A stretch of DNA of 64,000 nucleotides from Vandiemenella viatica. Lineage: Eukaryota; Arthropoda; Insecta; Orthoptera; Morabidae. Each line of letters begins with the position of its first letter. The stretch's first letter is position 1. Position numbers and translations under genes: made by a program. Shown here one piece after another: positions 12,570-25,330 of the stretch. The DNA lies in the NCBI GenBank assembly GCA_031002005.1, contig JARYHS010009186.1:179330437-179394436 (forward strand), written 5' to 3'. Under the pieces are notes generated by a model. The model was not told the DNA's origin, searched no databases, and worked only from the letters and a program-made list of their open reading frames with translations.

Positions 12570-12750
12570 CAGAGGCCAGAAAGGATTGCGGACAAGGTAC
12601 GCGAAGGTATTAGGCCATGGCCTCTTCAAGGAACCATCCCACCGTTCACCACAAGCAGTGATATCGGGAAACCACGGAAAGCCGAAATGTGGACGATATC
12701 CCGAACGCTAGACCCAAGCCTTACCGCTCAGACACCTCACTCGGTTTAGA
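12570..12750 (-). repeat. Degenerate SINE, antisense
   Basis: In reverse complement an AGTGAGGTGTCTGAGCGGTA head, a GGGATATCGTCC remnant, a TTTCCGTGGTTTCCC block, GGTTCCTTGAAGAGGCCATG and CCTAATACCTTCGCG are recognisable in family order. The B box is eroded. The 102-codon plus and 83-codon minus frames overlapping it are read-through. Confidence 0.6.
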
Positions 12751-12754
12751 TTTG

Positions 12755-13295
12755 GCGGCTTAAGTTTAGCCAGTAAGAAAGAAGTTTTATACTGGTTGGA
12801 GAGACGAGGGGATCATCTTGTTCGGGGGCAGCTAGCTAGATAGCGCGGGGAGAGGGCGAGTGTGTGAGAGAGACGATGGTGAAAGAATCGGTGCGCTGGA
12901 ATAAGAGAGTGTTGCAAGACGACCTTAATACCTACAAAATAACATCTGATAAGAACTCTATCCATACCAACCAAGAATGTGATCAAAATCACACACAAGT
13001 ATGTTTTAGAATGAAGGGTAAAAAACAACAAAAAAAATAGAGCCGTACACTCTTGCCTCAATAGTTATTGGCGATATCAACCTAATGGCCACAAAAATCG
13101 AAAAAATAAAAAAAAATTGTGATACTTCTATTCTCGGAAACAAATTACAATTATCAAAACATTAAGGCACATTTAGCTAGATTATGATGTACTGCATCAA
13201 GCCTTAGTCTGTATTTTGTGTTTAGAGCTTCTATATCAGAGAACATCTTGAGCAAATTTATCTGACAACCGTTCTTACAATTAATAGGATGCGAG
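12755..13295. other. Unassigned DNA
   Basis: No supported gene or repeat. Confidence 0.4.
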
Positions 13296-13557
13296 AGACA
13301 TCAGAAACCGAGCGTGATGGTGTAGCGGCTAGCGTTTTGGCCTCGAATTCGGGAGGACGGCGGTTCGAATCCCCGTCCGGGCATCCAGATTTAGGTTTTC
13401 CATGGTTTCCCAAATCACTCCAGTCAAATGCCGGCATGCTTCCTTCAAAAGGTCATGGCAGAATTCCTTCCCATTCCTTGCCCCCCATCTTTTCCCGTCT
13501 CTAAAGACCTCGCTGTTAGAGAGACGTTAAGCAGATAAAAAAAAAAGACATCAGAAA
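13296..13557 (+). mobile_element. Full-length SINE, tail type B, with 12-bp target-site duplication
   Basis: A complete tRNA-derived SINE (13308-13545) lies between perfect direct repeats AGACATCAGAAA at 13296-13307 and 13546-13557. The head is CCGAGCGTGATGGTGTAGCG, with an A-box-like TGTAGCGGCTAG and the B box GGTTCGAATCCCC. The body has the family blocks TTTTCCATGGTTTCCC, ATGCCGGCATG and CCTTCAAAAGGTCATGG. It ends with the type B tail CTCTAAAGACCTCGCTGTTA then GAGACGTTAAGCAG and an A tail. Target-site duplications of this size and an A tail are expected for LINE-mediated, target-primed insertion. The 71-codon frame inside it is read-through. Confidence 0.95.
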
Positions 13558-13559
13558 AA

Positions 13560-16160
13560 TAAATTATTTACTTGAAGTAAAAAAAAAAAAAACTATTTTA
13601 CTGTATAGATATTTACAGAATGTTGATAATTATGATTAGTATTAATATTGATTTATATTACTATTTTCTGATATTATTATTATTATTCCTCTTCCGTAGT
13701 ATTTGGAGAATTTGTATTATTTAATTTTATAAGCAAAAGTTTATGGCAACTAGAATAGTAAATAAATGTTTCAGATTTAATATGATAATTTGTTTAGCAT
13801 GCTTGCAAAAGTGAGAATGCGAAAACCATTGCGGCGTTTGCAAACTTAACGCGTAACGCTGATAAAGTTTTCCATACTGTGCCAAAAGTAGTTTCTCTTC
13901 AAAACAACTGTACTCATGTAAAGAGCTGTTTCCTCGGAGACAACGTGTGTACTGCGTTTGGCAACCAATAAAAGCACTTCTCTGATATAAAAATGTCAAT
14001 ATTTCACTGTCATTCATGGATGCATTTGCAGCTCTGTAAATAGTGAATGCAAAAGTTGATCTTGAGGCCTCATTTAAAAATAAGTGGTAGTGACTGACGC
14101 TTCACAGCTTAGCTGATTAGATCAGTAAAAGGCAATTTTATATAGCTGAAGAAGACGAAGGAACTTGAATGAAACGATTACCATCTCAATGGATTTGCTT
14201 CCTTGAATTTATCCAGGGGCTTTTGCGGAAGACACGTGAACGGAGCTTGGGGACTCAGTCAGGAATGAGATTCAAGGGTAATGCGTCTCAGACTAGTTTG
14301 TCGCAGATTTCTAAAGAACCACACTATTTTTTTATTTTTTTAAAGAACAGGAAATTAAAAACGCCAAGTGATTCATGTTTCCCCACCAAGAAATGTTGTT
14401 AGAAATTAATATTGTGTACTATTACGTTCTTTGCTCGATTTTGGTAAGTATACTGCAGTCCTGAGGTGAATTCAGGTGAAGCATTAAAAATGAAATGAAA
14501 CTGTTATGGAACTTGAACCTTATATTTTGGTCAGAAGGTTGATTTCTACGTAATATACTTCAAAATAATAAATTATAATTTGACATAGTATTTTACGCCA
14601 CGCAGATTTTCTGGAAATGCTATTACCACTATGCATCACTGATATAAATTGCTTCAATTTTACACGACGTGTATACTTACATCCCCCACGATAGCACCAA
14701 GTATAGCACTGCTTATAGTATCCAGATATTTTTCATACTAAAAGATTAAACCCGACGTAAAAATTGTAATACTAAATTAAACTGTTAAAAAGAAATGATC
14801 TCTAAAATTTGTAAGGGTACAAAAGCATATCTCTCCGTCAGTACCCATTCCAAATGAAACAACTGAAAAAATAAGTATTTCCTTATTTTAGTAGCGCATA
14901 AAACACAATACAGTTATATTTGTTTGACAACTACCAGTAATGTGGACGTAACAAAACATGAAACCGTTAGAAATTTATGGAAGCCTTAAAACATCGATCG
15001 ATTATGGAACGTAGTTAGACATTACCGTCTGTAAATCGAATGAAGCCTTCAAAGGTGATAAAGACTCTTTGAAGAATTTAATACAGTTTGTATGTTCAAA
15101 AATATAGACTAAGAATTTAATAGCTAGCAGAAATCTGACATCAATGCACCGCAAGGAGAAGGAGTTTATGGAAAAATAAAAGTATGTAAATTACTTGCTT
15201 TATAGTAATTTAAAGTAAATTGTAACTTACAATTTAAATTTGAACAGTAGGAAAAATATGAAACTCTGAGTAGGTTAATGGTAAGTCAATGTACAAATCG
15301 GATTGGTCTGTGTGTTCCCTGACACTGTGACGGGAAGACACACTCGCCTCGCTTCAAAATTCCACAAATCACATCCACAGTACATCGAGAACTAATGGTG
15401 AATTACTAGGGACAAGGTAATAAAAATTATGAAGCAACTTACATGAATTATGATCGTAGTTAGAAATAAAGTTTTCAACGATCACTGTATCAAACAAAGG
15501 TAAAATAAAAATCTCAGAAAAGTATAGCAATATTTAATTCAATGTTACAGCCACATAGCAGGCTTATTGTTATCATAGTAATCTCTTGATAAAGATTAAT
15601 TAATTTTTAAGTATTAATTACATTACGTTAGTCCCATTTATAATCATTATTCAACCAATGAAACATTCAAAGCGTCATCAATTATTCATCAAAATGTTCT
15701 CTGATATTATTATTTTGTTACTGTTTATCACAGAATTCCTGATTATAGAATTGATTACACAGTAGATTTAATGAGGGGAGACAAAGTTTCCTAATGGCTA
15801 ATAGAACACTACATTAATTTACTGTAATAATTGGCGCCATGTAGTTTTAATTCAAATAATATCAGAGGTTGAAATCGCTTTGCCTAGCATTCTGACAAGA
15901 AACTTCTAAAACTGCCACAAAGCACGCGAATGTCAGGCGACCGGAACAGCAACGCCATCTGTCAGGAATTCACGACGAAGAAAATTTTTTATTTACTGAC
16001 CACCATGAGCAATATCTCCCTTTTTCCAGTAATTGCAAATTAGCTGAGTGGCTGATTGTTTATTCCAAATCTCAGTGTATTCTCAATTCTACGTTGATGT
16101 TTTAATATACGGCTAACCGCTACTTTGATACGTTAGAATGAACACAAGATTAAAATGAAA
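13560..16160. other. Unassigned AT-rich DNA
   Basis: No gene or repeat family recognised in 2.6 kb. The frames at 13727-14017 (minus) and 14169-14402 (plus) have no domain signal. Confidence 0.4.
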
Positions 16161-16355
16161 CTATGAATACCTATGAAGATGAACAAACCGTTGACAAATG
16201 GAGAGCCCACTTGGTAACCTGTAGCTTAAGGGGCCAATGTCTAGTAATGCTTCTATAACCTCAGTAGAGGATTTAGGAATTTTCCCAGTGGGGGCAAAAC
16301 ATACCGCTCCTTCAAACATAATTTTCCTGCCCGTTGAAATTGTTCCCCGGCGCAA
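16161..16355 (-). pseudogene. Possible reverse transcriptase tail relic
   Basis: A 64-codon minus-strand frame contains SSTEVIEALLDIGPL. This resembles the PTxALxxLLxxPPL-type segment just after the reverse transcriptase domain of some jockey/R1-like LINEs. The match is short, frame integrity on either side is lost, and no other motif of the element was found. Treat as a weak homology hint. Confidence 0.25.
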
Positions 16356-16359
16356 GTGC

Positions 16360-17455
16360 CCCGATCCCGCCCCCCTTTTCCCCCTAGATCTGGCACTGTA
16401 CCTTGCGAGTTAAGAAAAATACTTGAACTGTTAAAAATACGTATAAGAAAAAAGTTACCATTCTGTAGCCTGAAATGTCACTTACAATTCCTTTAAAGTT
16501 ATTTGCGTCTAAATTTCTTTAATGTTTTTCGATGTAGAGAGTTAGATCAAATACACTAAGCGTACATAAGGGAAGATGTTAATTCTGTGTAGCTCAGCAG
16601 GTGTTTCCTGGAGATAACAGCTCGCTCTAATTTACTACCCAGGAAACGACGTAACAGACTGCTGGTTATAAACGAGCTGGACGCGAGACTTTGCTACAGC
16701 ATACGGCTCCATGATAATGTAACATACTTCTCAAACTGAGAGCAGTTATAAATGTTTCACAAATTTATTACCCTATCTGTATCAATAAAGTTCCTGCGAT
16801 AGCTTCAGTGAGTCAGAATAGAAGAAATATTTCTTTCTGGGATTCTTCCGGAATTGATGGAAAAAAAAATCACGTAACATTCCTCAGTCGTAATTGTTAT
16901 ATCTGAGGAAGTGACTCGTCTGCAGCATAGTTTCGATTAGTAGGATAACAATTTTGATATACAGTGCAGGTCCCTAGAATTTCTAATTTTGTTTAAATTT
17001 GTACAGTTTTTTTGCCTCTAATCACAAACAGAATCAATCAACTGATATTTACAAAGCTGTTCAGTAATGATAATCAGACAATCAATCGTAACATGTTTCA
17101 CTTTTTCACCACAGCATCGATCGTATACTAACGTCGCAAGCAAATAATGGGATGTCACCAATCTATTCAATGCTTTCAAATCCCGAATTACAAAATACTA
17201 CTATTGTTATGATTTGAACAGCTGCCTGCATTCTTAAAGGTTGTAACATGACGTGCTGTCGCCACGTTACAAGGTGCATTTTTATTATATGTCATAATGT
17301 TAGAGTAATTTACATAAATCTTGGGCGACCACCTAAATAGATTTTTGTTGTAATTTTATAAAGTACGCAAGATTCCAAGTGAGGACAGTAATGAAATGGT
17401 GAACATACAGTGTATCTTGGTAAAGCGAATATTAAAGAATTATTGAGCTATGTAG
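16360..17455. other. Unassigned DNA
   Basis: Only a 9-bp inverted repeat, GTTTCCTGG (16603) and CCAGGAAAC (16639), stands out. Confidence 0.4.
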
Positions 17456-17459
17456 GCTT

Positions 17460-18060
17460 GAAGCTAATCTTGGTCTTCCCGAACCTTGGCGACAAGAAGT
17501 CGCGGATTTGGGGTTTGCCGGACCACACACTCTGTTCCCTGGGGATGGGTGGTCAACAAGGTCACTCACCGGGCGGGAAATGCCTGCCGCCCGAACACAA
17601 GAGTCATCCCCGAACGCAGCCGAATATGTCCGACCTCTGTTAGATACACTGGGCAAATCACATATCGGGGATGTCACGTGACATTAGGTGCCGACCTGAA
17701 GATCCAATCCAAATGAGCGTATAACTTAAAATCCTGGGAATTTCTGTTGTATGTGAGCTTCGAGACTACAAATGGGCGGAGCGAGAAATTTCCCCGCGAA
17801 AGAGAAGAGTGACGAGCTGGAATTCGATCTTCGAGTCCAAGCTATGCGAGTCTAGTCTGAGGTTGACTTGGAAAGTTGACTTCTTTCGCCAACTGCTGCT
17901 GCCGGCTTGATGGAGCAAGCTTATCACGTCACCACAGCCGGTAATGCGATGACGCGCATTGTCAGACCAGAGATGCCTGTAGCTGCCTTGTGAGATAGTC
18001 TCACTGTGGGTCCGCTCCAGTCACCGCAGACATCAGACGCAGAGCTACAATAGTAACTTA
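17460..18060. other. GC-richer patch, unclassified
   Basis: About 600 bp with clearly higher GC than its flanks. It includes ACTCACCGGGCGGGAAATGC, a perfect palindrome GTCACGTGAC at about 17676, and ATGGGCGGAGCGAGAAATTT with CCCCGCG next to it. Small overlapping frames on both strands (17410-17716) carry no domain. A solo LTR remnant, a promoter-proximal region or an unknown repeat are all possible. No terminal repeat pair was found to decide. Confidence 0.3.
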
Positions 18061-18064
18061 TTAT

Positions 18065-20300
18065 GACCAAGCCATCTGATTGTGCATTCCGTGAAACAGA
18101 ACCCGTAGACTTTGAGAGGATAGGTCCATGTTCTCACTTTGTAATTGTAAAACCCCCTGAGCTAGCGGCATAATTTGCCAGAACTAATTATTTTCGAATG
18201 ATATATTGTTCATTCTGGCGCCTATGATTGTCTTTTTAACTGTAAAGTCACAGTATTATGATGCCTTTGTCTGAGGTCGTCATAACTTGTATTTTTCATT
18301 GTTTCCAATTGTCATTATTTCTTGCATTTTGATTCTGAGATATATTTAAAAGTAAATATACAATTGTTTGCTTGCTCATGACGGCTAATTGTACCTCTGA
18401 GCGTTGCTTTTATGATTTTGCCAATTTGTGTTAATGTTAACGGTAAAGTCGCTCAGACTTGTAATCGCTAGTGATAAGAAAATAAATGTCATATTGTGTC
18501 AATTGTTTCCTAAATTCCAACTAACGTCGAGATTCTTGCAAAATTAATAAATTTTCACTCCTTCATAAAAATTAAATTTAAAAATCCACAATTATTAATC
18601 ATAAAGGTATGAAAGATAATTGTAACGTAGTTTGCCCAGTAAGGCACACACTACAAAGTGTTTCTGACATTCATCACATACTTCAAGGATTCTTAGTCTA
18701 CGTAGTCTTATAACACTAAACATATCGTTGTTTATCATTTATTCCGGTTTCATCACAAATCATTCTTCTCGTCAATATTATTGTAGGTCTCCTACTTGTG
18801 ATCGCAGCTAATCACCTAATCTGCTCTGATCTACACTTGTAAGCTAGATTCTTCAGACAGTCAACTCGATTTTTAACGAATATTTTTGTGCAACATCTAT
18901 TTTTTTTATTTAAATCTAATTGCCACCTACCTTGTAATATTTTCCTTCATCATCATTGGTTATTTTACTATTTACGAAAAAAATCCTCTTTGCCTTACAA
19001 GATTCCCAGCTGCTGTCTACCCTTCATGTACAAAGGCCGTCTGGTAAGTACGTGTCCCGACGCATCCTGTCAATTTTGAACATAGTTTCCTATAAGCTTA
19101 GAATATTCACATTTAATCTAATTTAATTGTGATTGAGGGCATGCTCCGCTGGCAATTTCCCACACACCCATTTTCCGCCTTTCATCTGCCACCTACTTTT
19201 GGCCTCTACAAATTTCAAATTTAAATTGTTTCAAGGTTTTTGATAAGTTATTCAACAGTTATCTTGGTAATAAATTATTCCAGTTCCTGTATCATGGAAC
19301 GATCAATTAATAAAATTATTACAGGCATTTACTGAAACATTATTAGCACAATTTGGATTTGTATGTATAGTAACATAGGGGTATTTTTCAAATTAAGTGA
19401 GAAGGCAAGAATGAAAAAAATAAGTTTTCGTTTACTGAAGGTAATTTTTATATAAGAGTTATAATGATTATAAAAGTTAATGACTACTGTTGTTTACTCG
19501 ATTAAATCATGAAGATGTCTGTCAGAATGGGTAAACTCGGGCAAGCGAATTCCCTCAGGAAGCCGGAAAGATTCCTGAATCAGTTTCAGAAGTGAATAAA
19601 GTGTTGTCCATCGGTTACTGTGGAGGATTCCCAGCTCAGAGCAAATTATCAATGCCCAGCTCAGCTGTTCGACTCTGATATGCATCCCGGCACTTGTACT
19701 TGTTTCATTTTCCAACTTCCTGATGATTCTTTATACGCGATTTTCCACAGATTTAGTCGTAGGTCGTCCCACCTACGGGCCAATCAGTAACGCTGAATCC
19801 GCCGAAGTAATGATATCTGTTGGACTTTACCGGGGCGTATTTTCGCATATAAACTTGGTAAACATTCTTTGGAGGTCATTGATCAATTATAAGCTTCTGA
19901 GCTCATCTTCGGAAAATAAATCTATGAATGTCGAGTTGACTGTGTGGCGAATCCAGAAATTTTTCTTCGGAGAACGTATCTAGCCAAGTCTAATCACCGA
20001 ACAGGTGGGTCTCTCGAAGCTCCTACAATTTCTCGCGGTATCAAATTTTTGAATGGAAAAGATGAAAATTATTCAACAAACAAGTACCATAATTGCCCGC
20101 TTAATTACGGACGTTTGTTAAGTTATAATTGGGCACGAACTGAGATTTCTTGAATGGGCATTCATATTAATACTGTCAACAGCATTTCAAACTAGCCACT
20201 GAAAAATTCTGCGAACCTTGTTCACTTTGTGAACATTTCTCCAATACATGTGAGAATTCCGTCAATTTTTAACTACAAAATCTACACACTTCCTTCAACA
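18065..20300. other. Unassigned AT-rich DNA
   Basis: No gene supported. A 73-codon minus frame (19494-19715) and plus frames at 19723-20153 overlap without recognisable content. Confidence 0.35.
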
Positions 20301-20307
20301 AAGTTCA

Positions 20308-20385
20308 TCGAGCGGTAACGCTCGGGCCTGCCAATCGGGATTGCGTGGTTTCAAATCCAGCTGGACGGAACCACAACTTCATTAC
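20308..20385 (+). repeat. tRNA-like SINE head, degenerate
   Basis: CATCGAGCGGTAACGCTCGG followed by a B-box-like GTTTCAAATCC and CTGGACGGAACC resembles the SINE head, with the A-box part eroded. No tRNA cloverleaf could be closed by eye. Confidence 0.4.
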
Positions 20386-20539
20386 AAGAAATCCTCAGAC
20401 TGTATAAGACCCGAAAACCAGCATGGAAACAAAATGGCGCAACATGGTTGCTAGGCTACACAATACTATATGTTTGTCAACATCACGATGAAGAATACAG
20501 CAACTACATTTCTTTCATGGAAAGAGAATTCACTAAGGC

Positions 20540-20650
20540 GACCACTTCTCCGCGTTATGTCTGCTCATACGGCAACGCACTGCAGTCACTCGTAATGGGC
20601 GGACACCCAAGCATCACGTGACAACACACACTGGGGCGCCAAACCGGAAG
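20540..20650. other. GC-richer block resembling the 4.5-kb patch
   Basis: TACGGCAACGCACTGCAGTC followed by ACTCGTAATGGGCGG matches the core of the 4.5-kb patch apart from small gaps. CATCACGTGACAAC follows. Confidence 0.35.
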
Positions 20651-20827
20651 AAGATCGCAGGAGAAGACTTCTCTCAATGCAGCTGCCGAAGAAAACACAA
20701 TTCACCGAACGACCACGCTGCAAGCCCACAAGAAGGGTACATTGTGAATGATCATACATCTTCGAATTTTGTAAACAATACCTAGCAAAGTAATAAACAA
20801 AAAAACAAACAAAAATCCCCTTCCAGC

Positions 20828-20930
20828 CATTCCCCAGATGATTGCCGGTATGATTCCTTCAAAGGACTATGGTTCAATTAGGTTCAGTTCCTTTCTCTCA
20901 CCCTCTCCAAACAAAATCTAACAAACTTGC
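20828..20930 (+). repeat. SINE body fragment
   Basis: CCATTCCCCAGATGATTGCC, GGTATGATTCCTTCAAAGGA and CTATGG correspond to the CAAATCACTCCAGGxGAATGC / CCTTCAAAAGGCCATGG body of the family. The head is missing and the tail has diverged. Confidence 0.55.
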
Positions 20931-20934
20931 AATG

Positions 20935-22855
20935 TTTTTGATTTGTACTTCTAAATGACATCCTCAAATATGTCAAAACTGAGGTGGCTGCACGTTTAAC
21001 GTGATTATCTGACGCGGTGGCACAAATTTAAAAATTCTGGAAATTACTTTAAGTCAGAGGGGTCCGTATTGAATGAATAGAGGGGTTACACTAACAATTG
21101 AAAACATATTCACAGTAGCAATGGATAGAAAGTGCTATCCTGATGAAAAAACCTTTTTGCAGGCGTTACTCTTTTCCTTGACAACTGAAAGCAATTGCTT
21201 CACGTGGTAAGCCAAATATACTCCATTGATGGTTTATACAATTTTTGAAATGTTAAGAAGCAAAACACCCTCTAAATCCCATTTATCCTGCTGAAAGAAC
21301 GCACTAGTATTTTCCTATAGATGAAGAACTGGCGTTTTTCGTGAGCACTGATTGTTGTTTTGTACATGGACCCAGTCAGTTAAGTAAAATTTATTCGGTC
21401 GGCTACATAGACTACCGTATTTGATTTTCTTATGACTCCTACATTTTCGTACAGAGTCAAAAGTTTTAGTAATCTACAACCATGAAGATTTCCCGTGACC
21501 AAGTACTCAAGTGAGAACTGATCTAGTGATGTTCTTACAATGTATTACACTTCATTCATTCCACCGATCTGTTAACTTTCACCAACTCAGATATCCGGTG
21601 CATGTTTCCAAGGGTAGTGATCTCCACTTGTTTTCCAGAGCGTGGATAATTTCTATTTAATTCTATCACCATTATGTTCTGATACCTAGATTTTAAAGTG
21701 CTGTAGGCAGAAACAACCTTCACTAGATTTTGGCACTATATCATTATAAATGTGCTTTGGTGGCCATTTCTTTCGTAGACAAATATTTCGTTACATCGCG
21801 AATTTTTATCTGCCCAACTTCGCATTAAAGCTGGATTTAGGAGTGTGCGTAGTTTTGGTGCCATATATTTTAACAAACCCCGGACCAAATACTCGCGGAC
21901 ATGAGAACATTTACAGCGGAAATTTAAGAAAGTAACAACGTATAACAGTAAACAGTTTTTATTGGAACACTTTTAATCCACGTAAAAGGCTCATAACATT
22001 TTATGGCAAACACAGACTTGCTTTCTGTTCGCGGGATTATGTTCGGTTCATATGGCCCGAGAGAAAAACGGCGTTTAGCAGCGGGTATAAACCACCACAC
22101 AACAAAGCACGACGTAAAGACCAAGCTAACCTGCGTGATCACGATACCGTTGCATTATTCATTATGTTTCCGACTCACGATGTCTACATAGCCAACCAGA
22201 CCGTTACGTCTCGATGTTTCTGGCTCTGACGACGACAGAAGTACGGGGAGGCTACAGCTGGATAGTGGTCATGTTATTAGCTGCTGTAACCGCCCTGGCT
22301 CAGTGGACGAGCTTGGACATACCGGCTGCTGCATCCAGACCAACACGCATCGCAAACCCCTCTCTCTGAGTCGGCATCTCGTCGTCCACAACAAACCCGT
22401 ATCGTCCAAATATCCACATGTTCCATCAAAAAATCAATAGATATGTTACAAGTATATTTTGATTTATGTTTAAATATACCATTCGCTTTCATGGTTTTAT
22501 ATTTGATAAATATCTGAGTTACGATTTTTCATTTCATATTTTAAAGCATTAATTTGTCAAAGTCATTCCAATCTTTTAATTATTATTCAAAATCTTTAAA
22601 GTTTTACGTAGCACAAAATTATTTATATTTAAACGATAATGAACTGCGCATATACCGTAATATATTAATATTGAATCCTCATCGCTCAGAATCCGAAAGG
22701 CAAAAGCAGGAGCCGGATTGCAGGTATCCAATGTATGCATGAGGATTCCAACCCTTGAGTCTCAAATCAAGAAGAAGCTTCTTGCGTACAACGACACCCA
22801 CTTCGTTGCTATCTACAAAACGGTGAAATCTGCCACCAGGAATGATTTAGAAAAT
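20935..22855. other. Unassigned DNA
   Basis: No supported gene. An A-box-like TGGCTCAGTGG near 22295 has no B box at tRNA distance. Confidence 0.4.
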
Positions 22856-22857
22856 TG

Positions 22858-23052
22858 AAATGGATATATCTACAATCTTCCGTACACGACCTGGATAGTC
22901 CTCAACAGAACCTCTGTATCTCGATGCAAAGAAATTTTTTTAAAAAAATGGGGCTTATTAGGGGAGAACGAGCTCTGCGAATGTGGGAAGTGCAAGACTC
23001 ACAACACTTGTTGATCTGCCCTATATTTACTGGGCCTATTGCGGTATATAAG
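22858..23052 (+). pseudogene. LINE relic: C-terminal zinc-knuckle-like end of a reverse transcriptase ORF
   Basis: Across two frames the stretch reads TWIVLNRTSVSRCK, then KKWGLLGENELCECGK, then QDSQHLLICPIFTG. This order matches the C-terminal tail of non-LTR retrotransposon ORF2 proteins: a TWxxLNRxR segment, a WG segment, then CxCG ... QTxxHLxxxC. The same order is seen in this window in the 58.9-kb LINE (TWVALNRVRSGHGR, RWGMRDTPRCDCG, QTIRHVTFDC). At least one frameshift between CECGK and QDSQHLL breaks it. Only about 65 codons remain, so it is a dead fragment. Confidence 0.7.
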
Positions 23053-23079
23053 CGGCTACCAATCCCAGCTATACGATAG

Positions 23080-24400
23080 AACTGTTCAATTTATTTGTGT
23101 GTTGCAATATTATTCTATTGTGTTGATTCCTGAAATTGTATTAAAGTGGTGTCTTGGACCCGAACAAATAAGTAATTAAATCGCTCAAATTCTGCCTTGA
23201 GTATACATATTAAAGCTTAAAACGAACCAAAATTATATTTTAGGCAGAATAATTTAAATTATATACGGCAGAACTTTGAGGGTAGCATGTGCTGGACCGT
23301 TCATATTAGTCTTACTTTTATCATTCCATCCTGTCGCTCGTTAACGATTGTACTATTGTTATTTTGCTTGTAACTACTTGTAGTTTAATGGATGACTGGG
23401 GTAGGAATAAACGCAGTATTCACTATCAATGACCCTGTTTTGTATAAGCATTAAGGGAATAAGATTCAAAAAATCTCGGAAACTTCTTTGCCCGTACCGA
23501 ATTCGCGTCTGTTGGTTACATATAGATTGCATTTCACTGATATCCGCCGTAGGATAACAGTTGCTTCCGAATAGCCTCTATGTCTGCCAGGTTTCAATGC
23601 CCTTGTAGCTCAACGTTCTGTAAAAGCTTAAGCGATACAGGTTTTTCAGGTAAGGTACTTAGGCTCTCTTTTACGTCCATTACAGTAATACAAACGCAAA
23701 CCACAGTGTGCATTTTTATCATCTAAGCCCAATACGTGGGTTGCGTGTATGGAAAATTTTTAAGGAGCATACAGACAACAAACTCCCCTTCGTTTCTCCG
23801 CTGCTTCATCCACAACAGGCAATGGGATGTAAACAGAATACACTATGATTAAACGAGACCCGTAGTGAGAAAGTAAACATCGCATTTCTGCCTGGGATTA
23901 TAATATTTTTTCCCGCTCTCCGTTTTTGTACTATTTGCAATTACTTTCACAAAATCCTGTCAAAAATGACAAAAACAAGTAAAAAATGGCAGAAACTTTT
24001 ACTGTTCTGAAAAATTTTCTTAGTAAAACATAATTTCAAAAACGAATAACGATTATTTATTTGTTTGACATATCTCGTAATTTCTCACGTTTCGTATTAA
24101 CTTTCTCCGAATTTGGAATAAAATTTCCTTTTCTTATCGTTTGTCAAAAAAACTATTAGGTTCATAGTTCTAGTAACTGCTACAGAGTACAGATGATCAA
24201 CGTAAAATCCTCTTTTATTTACGAATATAACTGTCGAAAACAGTATGCAAATTTAAAAGAACGTCGCATATATCTCTGCTTCACATTATATTTTGTTTCT
24301 ATCTCTCTCCTATTTATTTACGTGCAGTTACACCTTCTTTCAACAATAATAGTGAAAATAAAATAATAGTTATTTGAAATTTCCTGCAGTTATTTGAAAT
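23080..24400. other. Unassigned AT-rich DNA
   Basis: No supported gene or repeat. Confidence 0.4.
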
Positions 24401-24411
24401 TTCCTGGTGAG

Positions 24412-24530
24412 CCAAGCAGCGCTCTAGTGGTAACAAGTGTAACTAACTCTTCTGCTCACCGAGGGTTGGGGGGGCTATTCGGTTCACGTCCAGTCTCCAA
24501 GCAGAACGCGTTTTATTAAATTGGATGCTG
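24412..24530 (+). repeat. Possible degenerate tRNA-like repeat
   Basis: GAGCCAAGCAGCGCTCTAGT with an A-box-like TAGTGGTAAC, then a B-box-like CGGTTCACGTCCAG about 60 bp later, suggests a tRNA-derived head from a family different from the main SINE. No tail or duplication was seen. Confidence 0.3.
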
Positions 24531-24619
24531 CTATAAACCCAGCAGCTTGCCCGAAATATTTTCTTTTTCGTCACGGAGCGTAAACAACACAAATAATGTA
24601 ACGTATTACCGGAAGCACC

Positions 24620-24860
24620 TGAGGTGTATCGGCGTGGTCACGTAGTTCATGTGAACTCCGGCCGCCTTGTTTCCGATATAGGGTCGCGCCTGCACACACA
24701 CATGGACAGTGATTTATGTGAGGAGCAGGCGGCAGATAGCGCGGCTGAATTTACTGCCAGCTGGCTGCATGCCTCCTGGTGCGTGCCACAGCCGCCTACG
24801 TCTCCCATGGCGGCGTTATTGCGACTCAACTTTCCTAGCGGGACTAGGAGTAATATAAAC
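24620..24860. other. GC-rich patch with a 132-codon open frame, unclassified
   Basis: The patch is much richer in GC and CpG than its flanks. It holds a 132-codon plus frame (24624-25022) and an antisense 91-codon frame (24647-24922). Neither shows a domain, signal peptide or hydrophobic pattern I recognise, and both are open partly because TAA/TAG codons are rare in GC-rich DNA. It could be an exon, a CpG-rich regulatory segment or an unknown repeat. Confidence 0.3.
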
Positions 24861-25234
24861 TTCGGTTGGTTTCTTGACATGATAACGTCTTTATTGGGTA
24901 GAGGGAGGTCATTAGACGCCAAGTGTTACACATTTGTGTTATCAAGTTGTATATCAGGAGCCTCTGAATGCATAACTTACTGGACATATGCTGGACGTCT
25001 GCTAATAAGAGAGCTACTCTAACGCAGGCAATTGTGGAACTCAGTTATCTTTATAGCTTTACCACTTGCCGTCTAGGAACGATAAGAGCTGTCCCATGTA
25101 AATGGACATCTATTCCAGATCTTCTAAGAAGATTTAATAAGTTTAGGATGTATTTTTGGCTGTCGTAACAACGTATTTTTAAGTAAGAATTTGACCCGCC
25201 AGTGCTCTGAGACGCCGCACACTAGATTGTGGAG

Positions 25235-25330
25235 CTGACAACGGGGCCATGCACGAGTCCAAACCCCCGCGTACTGGACGCGCAGATTTCGGTTTTTACG
25301 CGTTTTCCCATAATCATCTCGCAATTTTGG
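25235..25330 (+). repeat. Degenerate SINE fragment
   Basis: GAGTCCAAACCCCCGCGTAC (B-box region), GGACGCGCAGATTTCGG, TTTTTACGCGTTTTCCC and a CATAATCATCTCGC block follow the family order of the SINE body. It is strongly diverged and its tail is missing. Confidence 0.45.

Noticed and set aside
17460..18060. Solo LTR
   Set aside because: GC content and wording are suggestive, but no TG...CA boundaries with a target-site duplication were found.
22290..22370. tRNA gene starting at the TGGCTCAGTGG A-box-like site
   Set aside because: No B box at the expected distance and no cloverleaf.
24624..25022. 132-codon open frame as a protein-coding gene
   Set aside because: No domain, no splice context that decides it, and an antisense frame is open in the same GC-rich DNA. 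Kept only as an unclassified patch.
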